A stretch of DNA of 18,892 bases from positions 1 through 18,892 of the forward strand of contig CAZCFE010000019.1 in NCBI GenBank assembly GCA_964497925.1, in the 5' to 3' direction. The first letter of the stretch is position 1; the number at the start of each line of letters is the position of its first letter. Below are positions 7,189-15,706 of the stretch, one piece after another. The translations under genes and the position numbers were made by a program. This DNA comes from CAIYWZ01 sp964497925. GTDB lineage: Bacteria; Pseudomonadota; Alphaproteobacteria; CAIYWZ01. The notes beneath the pieces were generated by a model. The model was not told the DNA's origin. It did no database searches and saw only the letters and a list, made by a program, of their open reading frames with translations.

Positions 7189-8487
7189 CTAGATATTTGA
7201 AAACCTTTGAATAACAAGATCCTTAAAATGCTTTCCACGTTGTTCAAAGTTTTCAAATTGATCAAAGCTTGCGCATGCAGGCGATAATAAAACTGTGCTA
7301 TTTTCCTTGAAATCAAAATTTAAAGCATTTGAAATGTTCTTTTCTATTGTAAAACTAACATGATAAACACTAAGAACTTGGGCAAAATCTTGCGCACATT
7401 GACCAATGAGCAAAACATGGCGAATTTTATGAAAATAAGGAATTAAATCATCAATACCTCCAGCTTTAGGGATGCCACCTAAAATAAGATAAACATCATC
7501 ATACGCCTTGAGAGCTTGAATCGTCGCATCAGCATTGGTGGCTTTGCTATCATTAATAAAGGTAATACCATTTTTTGTTCGAAGAACATGTTCTTGACGG
7601 TGGGCAAGACCTTTGAATTCTAATATAGATTGACGTATTGCCTCATGAGAATACCCTAGTAAATACAGAACCGCCCAAGTTGCCATAATATTTTGCCCAT
7701 TATGAGACCCTTTCAGAGTTGAATGTTCAGATATATCCCATATCAGATCTCCATTATGATGAAGCATTGTGCCATCAAGATAATAACCTGTTTCCAAAAA
7801 GGTTTGTGTTGAAATGGGAATAAGACGATCTTTCATTAAAGGCTTTAAGAACTCATAAATCTGGCATGTATAAGGATCATCTATGCATATAACTCCTTCA
7901 CGCTGAGACTTGAAAATCAGCTCTTTTGCATGAACATATCCTGACATACCTCCATGCCTGTCTAAATGATCTGGGGTAATATTAAGCAGAACACCAATAT
8001 CAAACTCAATAATACAAGAGGCCTCAAGTTGATAGGATGACATCTCAAGAACATAGGTATTATCATCGCCAATTGGCAACGAAAGCGCTGGAGTTCCAAA
8101 ATTTCCTCCCACATGAACATTTTTACTTAATTTTCCAAGACAAAACCCAAGAAGAGCTGTTGTTGTAGATTTACCATTTGTCCCTGTAATCCCTATGTAT
8201 TTTGATTTTTGAGCATGTAAAAACAAAAGATCTAAATCACTTATAATTGGAATTTGTCTAAGCCTTGCTTCCTTATAAAGAGGGTGCATGACAGGCCATA
8301 AAATTGGCAAACCCGGACTGATGATAACTCTTGAAATTTCTTCGAAAGATGAGAAAAAATCTCCTAAAAAAGATGATTTGACATCTGGATTATCATCCCA
8401 AATACAAACATCTTGATTATTTTTTTTCAAAAAATCATACGCAGATTTTCCTGTTTTTCCTGCACCCAACACTAAATTTTTATACAT
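7189..8487 (-). CDS. murD: UDP-N-acetylmuramoyl-L-alanine--D-glutamate ligase
   Basis: Adds D-glutamate to UDP-MurNAc-L-alanine in the cytoplasm, the second amino-acid step of peptidoglycan precursor synthesis. The 432-residue product has all Mur-ligase landmarks: an N-terminal nucleotide-binding fold (VLGAGKTGKS), the P-loop GTNGKST (102-108), EMSSYQLE (148-155), NITPDHLDRHGG (169-180), FINDSKATNADATIQAL in the third domain and LSPACASFDQF near the end. It starts one base after the zapE stop, so it is the last gene of uppP-zapE-murD. murD normally sits inside the dcw cell-wall cluster; here it has moved out. Its presence means the organism makes peptidoglycan. Confidence 0.95.
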   Translation of the reverse strand: MYKNLVLGAGKTGKSAYDFLKKNNQDVCIWDDNPDVKSSFLGDFFSSFEEISRVIISPGLPILWPVMHPLYKEARLRQIPIISDLDLLFLHAQKSKYIGITGTNGKSTTTALLGFCLGKLSKNVHVGGNFGTPALSLPIGDDNTYVLEMSSYQLEASCIIEFDIGVLLNITPDHLDRHGGMSGYVHAKELIFKSQREGVICIDDPYTCQIYEFLKPLMKDRLIPISTQTFLETGYYLDGTMLHHNGDLIWDISEHSTLKGSHNGQNIMATWAVLYLLGYSHEAIRQSILEFKGLAHRQEHVLRTKNGITFINDSKATNADATIQALKAYDDVYLILGGIPKAGGIDDLIPYFHKIRHVLLIGQCAQDFAQVLSVYHVSFTIEKNISNALNFDFKENSTVLLSPACASFDQFENFEQRGKHFKDLVIQRFSNI

Positions 8488-8488
8488 T

Positions 8489-9367
8489 TTATTTGTCCAT
8501 CATACTTTTTAATCGAGAAGCCATTCTTTCAACGCCTTCTAATTTATCTTTCATTTGATCAATTCTAAAGAAACAGTCAAGGGGTATTTTAATTTTCCTT
8601 TTATTTAAATAAAAAATATCCACAAAGATAATTAAACGCTTTAAAGAGTCAAGGTGATCTATCGTAAGATCTGGAAAATCTGTTATGATAATCTGATCAA
8701 TCAACTGGCAAATCTCAACGTATTCTCTGGTGCCATAGGGCTTCTCGAACAGCTCTTCATATGAAAAACTCCTTTCACCTACATTATCAGGCCAAATCTC
8801 ATAACGTCTATAATCTTCATTTGAATTCAAATGAACAATCTCAAAACAGTTTTTAAGAAACTCAATCCCTTGCAAAAAGCGATCACGGTGAAGACCTTTT
8901 GGGTAAAGATCATCGGGAGCGTAATTTGAAGTTAAAAATATAAAAATATTATTATGAACGCACTCTTTTAAAAATCGTTCTAAAATCATAGCATCGGCAA
9001 TATTATCGATAAAAAACTCATCTAAACACAAAACTCTTACATGCCCTTTAAGTTCTTTTATAAATCCACAAAAAGAATCTTTTGATGCATGATTTTTCTG
9101 ATGAAAATCCAACATAAAAGAATGGAAATGGTCGATTTTCTTATTCTTAATCAAAATATGTTTATAAAAATGTTGCATTAAAACAGTTTTTCCACTGCCA
9201 GGTGGGCCATATAAATACACCCCACTTATTTTTGTTTTTTTAGAAAAAAAACCAGATAAAAATGATTCAGAAATCCTCTTTGAAAGGTCTTCTAATGTTT
9301 TTAAAACCTCTAACTGTTCATTTATAACTTGGTAAGAATCGTTATCTTGAAAAAAAGAGGAAATCAT
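8489..9367 (-). CDS. zapE: AFG1-like ATPase, cell division protein ZapE family
   Basis: AAA+-type ATPase of the ZapE/AFG1 family; ZapE associates with FtsZ at constriction and the mitochondrial homologue with membrane protein turnover. Evidence: Walker A GPPGSGKT (54-61), Walker B LCLDEFF (113-119), IADAMILERFL, a sensor-type LTSNYAPDDLYPKGLHRDRFL (145-165) and the family's EDYRRYEIWP. At 292 residues it is clearly shorter than usual (about 370), mainly at the N-terminus and in the middle. The P-loop has the general AAA form GPPGSGKT instead of the family's GGVGRGKT. It lies 9 nt after uppP and 1 nt before murD. No clear ribosome-binding site is seen, suggesting coupling to uppP. Confidence 0.88.
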   Translation of the reverse strand: MISSFFQDNDSYQVINEQLEVLKTLEDLSKRISESFLSGFFSKKTKISGVYLYGPPGSGKTVLMQHFYKHILIKNKKIDHFHSFMLDFHQKNHASKDSFCGFIKELKGHVRVLCLDEFFIDNIADAMILERFLKECVHNNIFIFLTSNYAPDDLYPKGLHRDRFLQGIEFLKNCFEIVHLNSNEDYRRYEIWPDNVGERSFSYEELFEKPYGTREYVEICQLIDQIIITDFPDLTIDHLDSLKRLIIFVDIFYLNKRKIKIPLDCFFRIDQMKDKLEGVERMASRLKSMMDK

Positions 9368-9376
9368 TTGATCAAA

Positions 9377-10174
9377 CTATACATATGAAAAAACAATCAA
9401 CAAAATCCCTAAACAAATCCTATAAACAACGATCGGAAAAAGGCTGTGATTTTTGAGCCACTTCAAAAGCAAGTGCAAAAAACATAAACTAAAAACAAAG
9501 CTTAAAAGAATTCCAAGACCAATCTCTTGAGTCAAAACAGGCGTATTCTCCTGGAACATATCATAACCTTTAATAACAATTGCCCCTAAGATGACAGGTA
9601 TTGCCATTATAAAAATGAATTTCGCACTAAAAGATCTTGAAAACCCTAAAAACCTTGCAGCGGTTAATGTCATCCCTGACCTGCTCACCCCTGGAATCAA
9701 AGCTAATGCCTGCCCAAGCCCAATTAAAAATCCTCGCCTAATTGTCATATATCTTGAATTCGAAAACGCTGTTGAGCTCTTATCTGATATATAAAGAAGA
9801 ATCCCAAAAATAATGCTCATCACACCTATAGAAAATGAAGTTCTGAAAATATCAAGATTCACTTTGTTAATATAAAAACCCACAAAAATAGCAGGAAGAG
9901 TTGCTATAATTAAAATCAAGCTTTGATAAAACTCAAACGTAACAGCCCCTTTAAAAATACCAAAAAACCCTTTTATAAGCGTCCATATATCCTTATAAAA
10001 ATAAAACAAAATTGCCAATAAAGAACCGGCATGAAGAGCAACAACGAAAGATAATGATGGTTCTCTAACCCCAAAGAGTTTGCTTAAAAATAAAAGATGT
10101 GCCGAAGAAGATACAGGCAAGAATTCGCTAATACCTTGAACAAGGCTTAAAAGAATAATGTTGAGAAATGACAT
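9377..10174 (-). CDS. uppP: Undecaprenyl-diphosphatase (BacA type)
   Basis: Membrane enzyme that dephosphorylates undecaprenyl diphosphate so the lipid carrier can be reused for peptidoglycan and other envelope polymers; overexpression gives bacitracin resistance. The 265-residue length is standard. The two signature motifs are intact: LVQGISEFLPVSSSAHL (11-27) with the QxxxE pair Q13/E17, and PGVSRSGMTLTAARFLGFSR (161-180) with the catalytic-region arginine. The rest is hydrophobic, with roughly eight membrane segments. AGGA lies 6 nt before the ATG. It is the first gene of uppP-zapE-murD and is divergent from the GST-family gene, with 73 nt between their starts. Confidence 0.95.
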   Translation of the reverse strand: MSFLNIILLSLVQGISEFLPVSSSAHLLFLSKLFGVREPSLSFVVALHAGSLLAILFYFYKDIWTLIKGFFGIFKGAVTFEFYQSLILIIATLPAIFVGFYINKVNLDIFRTSFSIGVMSIIFGILLYISDKSSTAFSNSRYMTIRRGFLIGLGQALALIPGVSRSGMTLTAARFLGFSRSFSAKFIFIMAIPVILGAIVIKGYDMFQENTPVLTQEIGLGILLSFVFSLCFLHLLLKWLKNHSLFPIVVYRICLGILLIVFSYV

Positions 10175-10199
10175 ATAATATCCTATAATTGAATCTACA

Positions 10200-10228
10200 T
10201 TATTAAATCATATCAGTATTGATATTAT
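10200..10228 (+). promoter_or_regulatory. Candidate extended -10 promoter for the GST-rodA pair
   Basis: TGATATTAT at 10220-10228 fits an extended -10 (TGn then TATTAT), with a weak TTATTA 17 nt upstream. The start point would be near 10235, leaving only about 13 nt of leader, and no ribosome-binding site precedes the ATG at 10248. The uppP promoter should lie in the same 73-nt spacer, but no single site stands out. Confidence 0.35.
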
Positions 10229-10247
10229 AAAAACAGAAAAATTTAAA

Positions 10248-10916
10248 ATGAGAACACTTTTTCATCTTCCCTTAGATCCTTTTTCACGTGCTGTGCGAAT
10301 TTTATTGCGTGAAAAAAAACTTGATTTCGATCTTGTTTATGAAAGAATATGGGATGAAAGAGATGATTTTTTTTCCATAAACCCCGCAGGCGAAGTTCCT
10401 GTTTTTATGGATCAAAATGGAACCGTCATCTCATCATTTTATGCAATCATTGAATATCTGGAAGAAACATATCTTGAAAACACTTTTTTTCCTAAAAATT
10501 CTATCGCAAAAACTGAGGTTAGACGCCTTATAGATTGGTTTAATGGAAAATTTAACCGTGAAGTTACTCATAAACTTGTTTTTGAAAAAGTATACAAAAG
10601 AAATATTACAAAAGAAGGTCCTGACCCTAAAAATTTACGCGAATCTCAATATAACATTCATGCACATATGGATTATATCTGCTATTTGATTGATCGCCGC
10701 CGATGGCTTGCTGGGGAAGAGCTTACAATTGCTGATTTTGTTGCAGCGGCACATTTATCATGTTTAGATTTCTTTGAAAGCGTCCCTTGGGAAAAATATG
10801 AAGAAGCAAAAGATTGGTACATGAAAATAAAATCACGCCCTTCATTCCGCGCAATATTATTAGATTCAGTTCCAGGTCACACGGCTGCAAAGCATTATGC
10901 AAATTTAGATTTTTGA
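10248..10916 (+). CDS. Glutathione S-transferase family protein
   Basis: Two-domain GST fold of 222 residues. The N-terminal thioredoxin-like domain opens MRTLFHLPLDPFSRAVR and contains INPAGEVPVF (43-52), where the cis-proline loop binds glutathione, and SSFYAIIEYLEE, matching the S.AI..YL motif. The C-terminal helical domain has RRWLAGEELTIADFVAAAHLS, the standard N-capping box with the conserved Asp. A serine in PFSR sits where the catalytic Cys or Ser is found in bacterial GSTs. The substrate cannot be told; it may be a detoxification enzyme or an SspA-like regulator. It is 3 nt upstream of rodA and shares its transcript. The promoter region is AT-rich and lacks a Shine-Dalgarno sequence. 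Confidence 0.87.
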   Translation: MRTLFHLPLDPFSRAVRILLREKKLDFDLVYERIWDERDDFFSINPAGEVPVFMDQNGTVISSFYAIIEYLEETYLENTFFPKNSIAKTEVRRLIDWFNGKFNREVTHKLVFEKVYKRNITKEGPDPKNLRESQYNIHAHMDYICYLIDRRRWLAGEELTIADFVAAAHLSCLDFFESVPWEKYEEAKDWYMKIKSRPSFRAILLDSVPGHTAAKHYANLDF

Positions 10917-10919
10917 TTC

Positions 10920-12032
10920 ATGATATTTCCTTTATTTTCTTTTGATATTGAAAATATTAAAAAAATTCACTGGCCCTTGATATCTATTATATTATTATTA
11001 TGCAGCATTAGCATCTTTATATTGTTTTGCGCTGCTGAAGGAAATTTTCATCCATGGGCATTCAAGCAAAGCATGAAAATACTAATAGGGATTTTTCTTC
11101 TTTTCTTTTTTTCCATTCTTCCTTTACGAAATTTGATGTCCATGAGTTATTTTTTCTATGGCTTTTCTTTTATTCTTTTGATTGCTGTAGAACTATTTGG
11201 CCGAATTGGGATGGGGGCACAAAGATGGATTAATTTAGGATTCATCGAGCTTCAGCCTTCAGAGTTAATGAAAATTTCCCTTGTATTAATGATATCGGAT
11301 TACTTACATCATTATCATTTGGACATTAATCGTAATTCTTTTAAGACCTTATGCATTGTTTTTTCTCTCATTTTTTTTCCCACTCTTTTAGTTCTCAAGC
11401 AACCCGATCTTGGAACCGCATCTTTACTTGTTTTGTCTGGTGGAATTCTCCTTTTTGTAGGCGGATTAAGCCGTAAAATTGTAGCCAGCATCATTGTTCT
11501 ATTTTCTTTTAGCTTACCTTTATTTTGGCATTTTTTACATGACTATCAAAAACAGCGAATTTTAACATTCATCAACCCCGAACAAGATCCCCTTGGAGCC
11601 GGTTATCACATACTTCAATCAAAAATTTCAATAGGATCTGGAGGCTTTTGGGGAAAGGGCTTCTTAAAAGGGACACAAGTCCATCTTGATTTTTTACCTG
11701 AAAAACACACTGATTTTATTCTTACAATTATAGGAGAAGAATGGGGGTATTTTGGAGTTTTTATTCTTTTATCGCTGTACATATCAATTTTCGTCATAAG
11801 CCTTAAAATTGCATTAAGCTCAAAGCATATCTTTGGGAAATTACTGGCACTTGGCGTAACTGCTATTTTTTTCCTTTATGTTGCTATCAATATTAGCATG
11901 GTAACTGGTCTTTTTCCAGTGGTGGGCGTTCCTCTACCCTTTGTTTCATACGGAGGTGCATCCCTTATTTCGCTTTTTATTGCTTTTGGCTGGATCATGA
12001 ATATCCATATTCATAAAAATTCCAGAATTTAG
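10920..12032 (+). CDS. rodA: Rod-shape peptidoglycan glycosyltransferase RodA
   Basis: SEDS-family membrane enzyme that polymerises lipid II during cell elongation with a class B penicillin-binding protein. The 370-residue product has about ten membrane segments and all SEDS landmarks: GAQRWI (99-104), QPSELMK (112-118), KQPDLGT (160-166), DPLGAGYHILQSKISIGSGG (223-242), GTQVHLDFLPEKHTDFI (251-267) with the essential Asp at 265, and GLFPVVGVPLPFVSYGG near the C-terminus. The long DPLGAGYH to HTDF stretch is more like RodA than FtsW. The partner gene mrdA (PBP2), often adjacent, is absent; a GST gene takes the upstream place. It converges on znuA with only 2 nt between stops and no obvious terminator. 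Confidence 0.93.
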   Translation: MIFPLFSFDIENIKKIHWPLISIILLLCSISIFILFCAAEGNFHPWAFKQSMKILIGIFLLFFFSILPLRNLMSMSYFFYGFSFILLIAVELFGRIGMGAQRWINLGFIELQPSELMKISLVLMISDYLHHYHLDINRNSFKTLCIVFSLIFFPTLLVLKQPDLGTASLLVLSGGILLFVGGLSRKIVASIIVLFSFSLPLFWHFLHDYQKQRILTFINPEQDPLGAGYHILQSKISIGSGGFWGKGFLKGTQVHLDFLPEKHTDFILTIIGEEWGYFGVFILLSLYISIFVISLKIALSSKHIFGKLLALGVTAIFFLYVAINISMVTGLFPVVGVPLPFVSYGGASLISLFIAFGWIMNIHIHKNSRI

Positions 12033-12034
12033 AT

Positions 12035-12886
12035 TTATTTTTTCACAGAAATTTTTGTCCAAATATCCCCCATGATTTCAAAATAAATATCATCTGCAAC
12101 CGTTCTTTGAATACCTTCTGGAGAAATCTCATGGATACTTAAATTTGGCATATCTCCCATCATTTCTTGAATCCATGAAATTGGAGTTTCTTCTGTCAGA
12201 ATGATCTTATTTTTAGTTGCATTCAAAAGCTCTTTAAGATTCATAATTTCTTTAATTGAAAAACCAGCATCATCATTCCCTTGAACAACATGCCCATTAA
12301 CTCCAAGATATTTTTCAAAATATTGCAAAGAATCATGAAAAATAAAAAAGTCTGAAACCGCTGGTTTAATACGCAATTTAAGCTCATTCATTTTAAGCAT
12401 AAAATTATCATAATTTTTATTATATAGGTTCTCATTTGGAGCATCAGCTTGAATAAGCTTCTCTTTCAAGGCTTTGGCAACTATAATCATATTATCTGGA
12501 TTCATCCAAAGATGTGGGTCCATTCCATGGTGGTGATGATCTCCACAGCCACATCCTGAACCTCTGATGGGCAAAAGGAACATTTCTTTGATCTTTGTTG
12601 CCGTAATAAATTTGGAAGACTCAAATTGATCAATTAATTTTGAAATCTGAGTTTCCATTTCCGGTCCAATCCAAATAAAAATATCAGCTGATTTTAATTT
12701 TTCAATATGGGATGGAAGAAGATGGAAATGATGCGGAGATATTTTTTCTGACATTAAAACATCAGGTGTAGAAACTCCTTTTGTTAAATATGCTGCCACA
12801 GTATAAAGTGGTTTGATACTAACTAAAACTTTAGGCACAGTAAATACCGGAAAAGATACCAAAAGACATAGTAATAATTTTATCAT
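12035..12886 (-). CDS. znuA: Zinc ABC transporter periplasmic binding protein
   Basis: Binds zinc in the periplasm for delivery to the ZnuBC transporter. The 283-residue product begins with a signal peptide (MIKLLLCLLVSFPVFTVPKV). Metal ligands follow the cluster A-I pattern: His52 in SPHHFHLLPSH, His125 in DPHLWMNP, and His184 in FHDSLQYFE. A short metal-rich loop, CGCGDHHHHG (112-121), stands where zinc-specific members carry a His-rich loop. The fourth ligand region, normally DPLG, reads SPEG. It overlaps ruvB by 4 nt (ATGA), so it is translated with the ruv genes. znuB and znuC are not next to it. A manganese-binding role is possible, but the His-rich loop favours zinc. Confidence 0.9.
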   Translation of the reverse strand: MIKLLLCLLVSFPVFTVPKVLVSIKPLYTVAAYLTKGVSTPDVLMSEKISPHHFHLLPSHIEKLKSADIFIWIGPEMETQISKLIDQFESSKFITATKIKEMFLLPIRGSGCGCGDHHHHGMDPHLWMNPDNMIIVAKALKEKLIQADAPNENLYNKNYDNFMLKMNELKLRIKPAVSDFFIFHDSLQYFEKYLGVNGHVVQGNDDAGFSIKEIMNLKELLNATKNKIILTEETPISWIQEMMGDMPNLSIHEISPEGIQRTVADDIYFEIMGDIWTKISVKK

Positions 12887-13872
12887 TTTAACCCCAAATA
12901 TTCATAAACTTGTTCTGTAATAACTCGTCCTCGTGGCGTGCGTTGTATGAATCCAATTTGCATCAAATAGGGCTCAATAACCTCTTCTACCGTATCACGC
13001 TGCTCGGCCAACACAGCCGCAATTGTTTCAATGCCAACAGGACCGCCATTATAAAATTCCGCTATCGATTTTAAATACTTTCGGTCCATATCATCAAGCC
13101 CCAAGGAGTCAACTCCAAGACGCATCAAGGCTTTATCCGCCACAGATTTTGTGATAATGCCCCCAGACTCAACAAGAGCAAAATCCCACACACGCCTTAT
13201 AATTCTTCCTGCAATACGAGGGGTTCCTCTTGCGCGCGTCGCGATTTCAATTGCGCCGCTTTCCTCAATTTGCGCCCCTAAAATTGTTGCTAATCTTATG
13301 ATAATTTTTTTGAGTTCATCTACTTCATAAAACTCAAGACGAAGCGGAATTCCAAAACGATCACGTAAAGGAGTCGTAAGCAAACCAGATCTTGTCGTCG
13401 CACCAATAAGTGTAAACGGCGGCAAATCTATCTTTATAGACCTTGCAGCAGGACCTTCGCCAATCATTAAATCTAACTGGAAATCCTCCATTGCAGGGTA
13501 TAGAATTTCTTCAACAACAGGACTAAGTCTATGAATTTCATCAATAAATAAAACATCATTGGGTTGCAAGTTTGTTAAAATTGCAGCTAAATCTCCAGGC
13601 TTTCCAATAATAGGACCAGATGTTGACCTAAACCCAACGCCAAGCTCTCTTGAAATAACTTGAGCAAGAGTTGTTTTGCCAAGCCCTGGAGGACCATGAA
13701 ATAAAACATGATCAAGCGCTTTTCCTCGTGTTTTTGCAGCTGTAATAAAAATATTTAAATTTTCTTTAAGCGCCCGTTGTCCGGTAAATTCAGACAAATA
13801 TTGAGGACGCAAATTGACTTCAAATGTATCTTCTTCTTGTTTTTGAGCATTTAAAAAACGATCATCTTCCAT
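12883..13872 (-). CDS. ruvB: Holliday junction branch migration ATPase RuvB
   Basis: Hexameric AAA+ motor that drives branch migration at Holliday junctions with RuvA. The 329-residue product has the family N-terminus (LRPQYLSEFTGQ), Walker A GPPGLGKT (60-67), Walker B FIDEIH (109-114), sensor 1 GATTRSGLLTTPLRDRFGI (157-175) and sensor 2 RGTPRIAGRIIRRVWDFA. The C-terminal winged helix ends RTPRGRVITEQVYEYLG and contacts DNA. All catalytic residues look intact. It follows ruvA by 3 nt and overlaps znuA by 4 nt. Confidence 0.97.
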   Translation of the reverse strand: MEDDRFLNAQKQEEDTFEVNLRPQYLSEFTGQRALKENLNIFITAAKTRGKALDHVLFHGPPGLGKTTLAQVISRELGVGFRSTSGPIIGKPGDLAAILTNLQPNDVLFIDEIHRLSPVVEEILYPAMEDFQLDLMIGEGPAARSIKIDLPPFTLIGATTRSGLLTTPLRDRFGIPLRLEFYEVDELKKIIIRLATILGAQIEESGAIEIATRARGTPRIAGRIIRRVWDFALVESGGIITKSVADKALMRLGVDSLGLDDMDRKYLKSIAEFYNGGPVGIETIAAVLAEQRDTVEEVIEPYLMQIGFIQRTPRGRVITEQVYEYLGLK

Positions 13873-13875
13873 ATT

Positions 13876-14448
13876 TTATCCTTTTGATAGCAATTGAAGA
13901 GACGCTTGCAATAATCCGCCTAATGTGGATGATTCACCTTGTTCTTTTTTTGCTTTTTTAACAGCATCTAATGCTTCATTACGTTTATATCCTAAATTGA
14001 TGAGAGCTAAAAGCACATCATCATCAATGTTAGTCCCTTGAAAAACAGATAAAGAGCCTTTATCTTTAAGCTCTGTCACAATACGGGTTGCAAGCTTTGG
14101 GCCGACTCCTTCTGCTTTTCGAATGGCAGATTGATCCGATGTTGCCAGTGCATGCTCAAGTTCTGACACACTTAAAGCCGATAATATATTTAAAGCAGCC
14201 TTTGCTCCAACGCCTTGAACAAGCTGAAGACGTTTAAACCATTCCTTTTCTTCTAGTGTTTCAAAGCCAAAAAGACGCAAATTCTCCTGAGAAAAAATAG
14301 TTTCAATCCATAGAGAAAGAAACGCAGAAACGCTTGATTTAGAAAGAAATCTTGCCGAACAACCAACCAAATAACCCACACCATTTACATCTAAAATAAG
14401 CGTATCTTCAAAAATAGTATCTATTGTGCCCCTTAATTTTCCAATCAT
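13876..14448 (-). CDS. ruvA: Holliday junction DNA-binding protein RuvA
   Basis: Tetrameric protein that holds the four-way junction and recruits RuvB. The 190-residue product has the OB-fold N-terminus (MIGKLRGTIDTIFEDTLILDV), two helix-hairpin-helix motifs (VQGVGAKAALNIL and AEGVGPKLATRIV) and the small C-terminal RuvB-binding domain (DDVLLALINLGYKRNEALDAV). Its start overlaps the ruvC stop by 4 nt. Confidence 0.96.
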   Translation of the reverse strand: MIGKLRGTIDTIFEDTLILDVNGVGYLVGCSARFLSKSSVSAFLSLWIETIFSQENLRLFGFETLEEKEWFKRLQLVQGVGAKAALNILSALSVSELEHALATSDQSAIRKAEGVGPKLATRIVTELKDKGSLSVFQGTNIDDDVLLALINLGYKRNEALDAVKKAKKEQGESSTLGGLLQASLQLLSKG

Positions 14449-14954
14449 GATATGACCTTAAGCGCATTAAAAGAGCGATAGTGAGAATGCGTGATCGCAA
14501 TGGCAAGGGCATCAGCAGCATCCGATGTAATAGGACCTAATGAGGGAAGAAGCCTTGACACCATCATCATAACTTGATCCTTAGAGGCATGCCCTACCCC
14601 AACTACTGATTTTTTGATTTTGTTCGCAGCATATTCTCCAACTATTAAATTTTTGAATGCAGGAGCAAGCATTGCAATCCCTCTGGCCATTCCAAGCTTT
14701 AAAGTTGACCCAGGATTCATATTTACAAATGTCTCTTCAACAGCTGCCTCATCAGGCAAAAATTGATCTATCACTTCACACAGCCCTAGAAAAAGATCGT
14801 TCAGTCGCTTTCCAAGCAAGTCAGAACTGTTAGATTTAACTACACCAAATCCTAAAGGGCGCATTGTGTTGCCTTTAACTTCAATCACGCCCCACCCTGT
14901 TTTTTGCAAACCAGGATCAATGCCTAAAATTTTGATGCTTGTTAATCTATTCAT
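14445..14954 (-). CDS. ruvC: Crossover junction endodeoxyribonuclease RuvC
   Basis: Dimeric nuclease that resolves Holliday junctions by paired nicks. The 169-residue product keeps the acidic active site in an RNase H-like fold: first Asp in ILGIDPGLQKTGWG, Glu in AAVEETFVNMNPGSTLKLG, and the final acidic pair in SDAADALAIAITH. GHASKDQVMMMV supplies the conserved DNA-binding lysine region. Its ATG shares a base with the yebC stop (TAATG), so translation is coupled. Confidence 0.96.
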   Translation of the reverse strand: MNRLTSIKILGIDPGLQKTGWGVIEVKGNTMRPLGFGVVKSNSSDLLGKRLNDLFLGLCEVIDQFLPDEAAVEETFVNMNPGSTLKLGMARGIAMLAPAFKNLIVGEYAANKIKKSVVGVGHASKDQVMMMVSRLLPSLGPITSDAADALAIAITHSHYRSFNALKVIS

Positions 14955-15691
14955 TACCCTTCAAATCCTTCCGGGAATTCATAGTTACCATAGATGTTTT
15001 GAATATCGTCATGATCTTCTAAAACATCCATGAATTTCAAAATAGATCTGGCCGTATCCACATCAACCAAGGTTGTTGTTTGAGGTCGCCAAATAATCTT
15101 TCCTTGTTGTGGGTCGCCAAACTTTGCAGTCAAAGCATCCCTTACTCCAGCAAATCCTTCCATGGATGTTGTAATTTCATGACCTTCCTCAAAAGATTCC
15201 ACATTATCTGCTCCAGCCTCTAGAGCTGCTTCAAATATCACATCATCAGGCGCTATAGATTTTGGATATAAAATAAGACCAATACGATCAAACATAAAAC
15301 TGACACTTCCACTTTCTCCAAGAGCCCCTCCGCTTTTATTAAAAGCAGCTCTAACGTCAGGCGCTGTTCTGTTACGGTTATCTGTAAGCCCTTCTACAAT
15401 AAAAGCAATACGTCCTGGGCCAAAACCTTCATATCTGACTTCTTCATAGTTTGTTTGATCATCTCCCCCTAAAGCTTTTTTCATTGCACGATCAATGTTA
15501 TCTTTTGGCATGTTTGCTTCTCTTGCCGCAGCAAGGGCTGTTCTAAGACGTGGGTTCGAATTGGGATCAGGCAATCCAGACTTTGCAGCAACTGTAATTT
15601 CACGAATAATTTTTGTGAAAATTTTTGCACGTTTTGCGTCTTGGGCCCCTTTTCTGTACATAATGTTTTTAAATTGTGAATGTCCAGCCAT
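14954..15691 (-). CDS. yebC: YebC/PmpR family protein
   Basis: Member of the YebC/TACO1 family, described as transcriptional regulators and, more recently, as ribosome-associated factors that help translate proline-rich stretches. The 245-residue product has the invariant N-terminus MAGHSQFKNIMYRKGAQDAKRAK.. (W normally replaces the F), plus NPRLRTALAAAREANMPKDN, YEGFGPGRIAFIVEGLTDNRNRT and GGALGESGSVSFMFDR. AAGG (15701-15704) lies 9 nt before the ATG. It heads the conserved yebC-ruvCAB arrangement common in proteobacteria and follows the bactofilin-like gene by 15 nt. Confidence 0.95.
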   Translation of the reverse strand: MAGHSQFKNIMYRKGAQDAKRAKIFTKIIREITVAAKSGLPDPNSNPRLRTALAAAREANMPKDNIDRAMKKALGGDDQTNYEEVRYEGFGPGRIAFIVEGLTDNRNRTAPDVRAAFNKSGGALGESGSVSFMFDRIGLILYPKSIAPDDVIFEAALEAGADNVESFEEGHEITTSMEGFAGVRDALTAKFGDPQQGKIIWRPQTTTLVDVDTARSILKFMDVLEDHDDIQNIYGNYEFPEGFEG

Positions 15692-15706
15692 ACTTAATAT
15701 CCTTAT

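Noticed and set aside
7175..7189. GCGTT/AACGC inverted repeat between the stops of the 899-residue gene and murD
   Set aside because: Only 5 bp with no T run on either side, so not a credible terminator.
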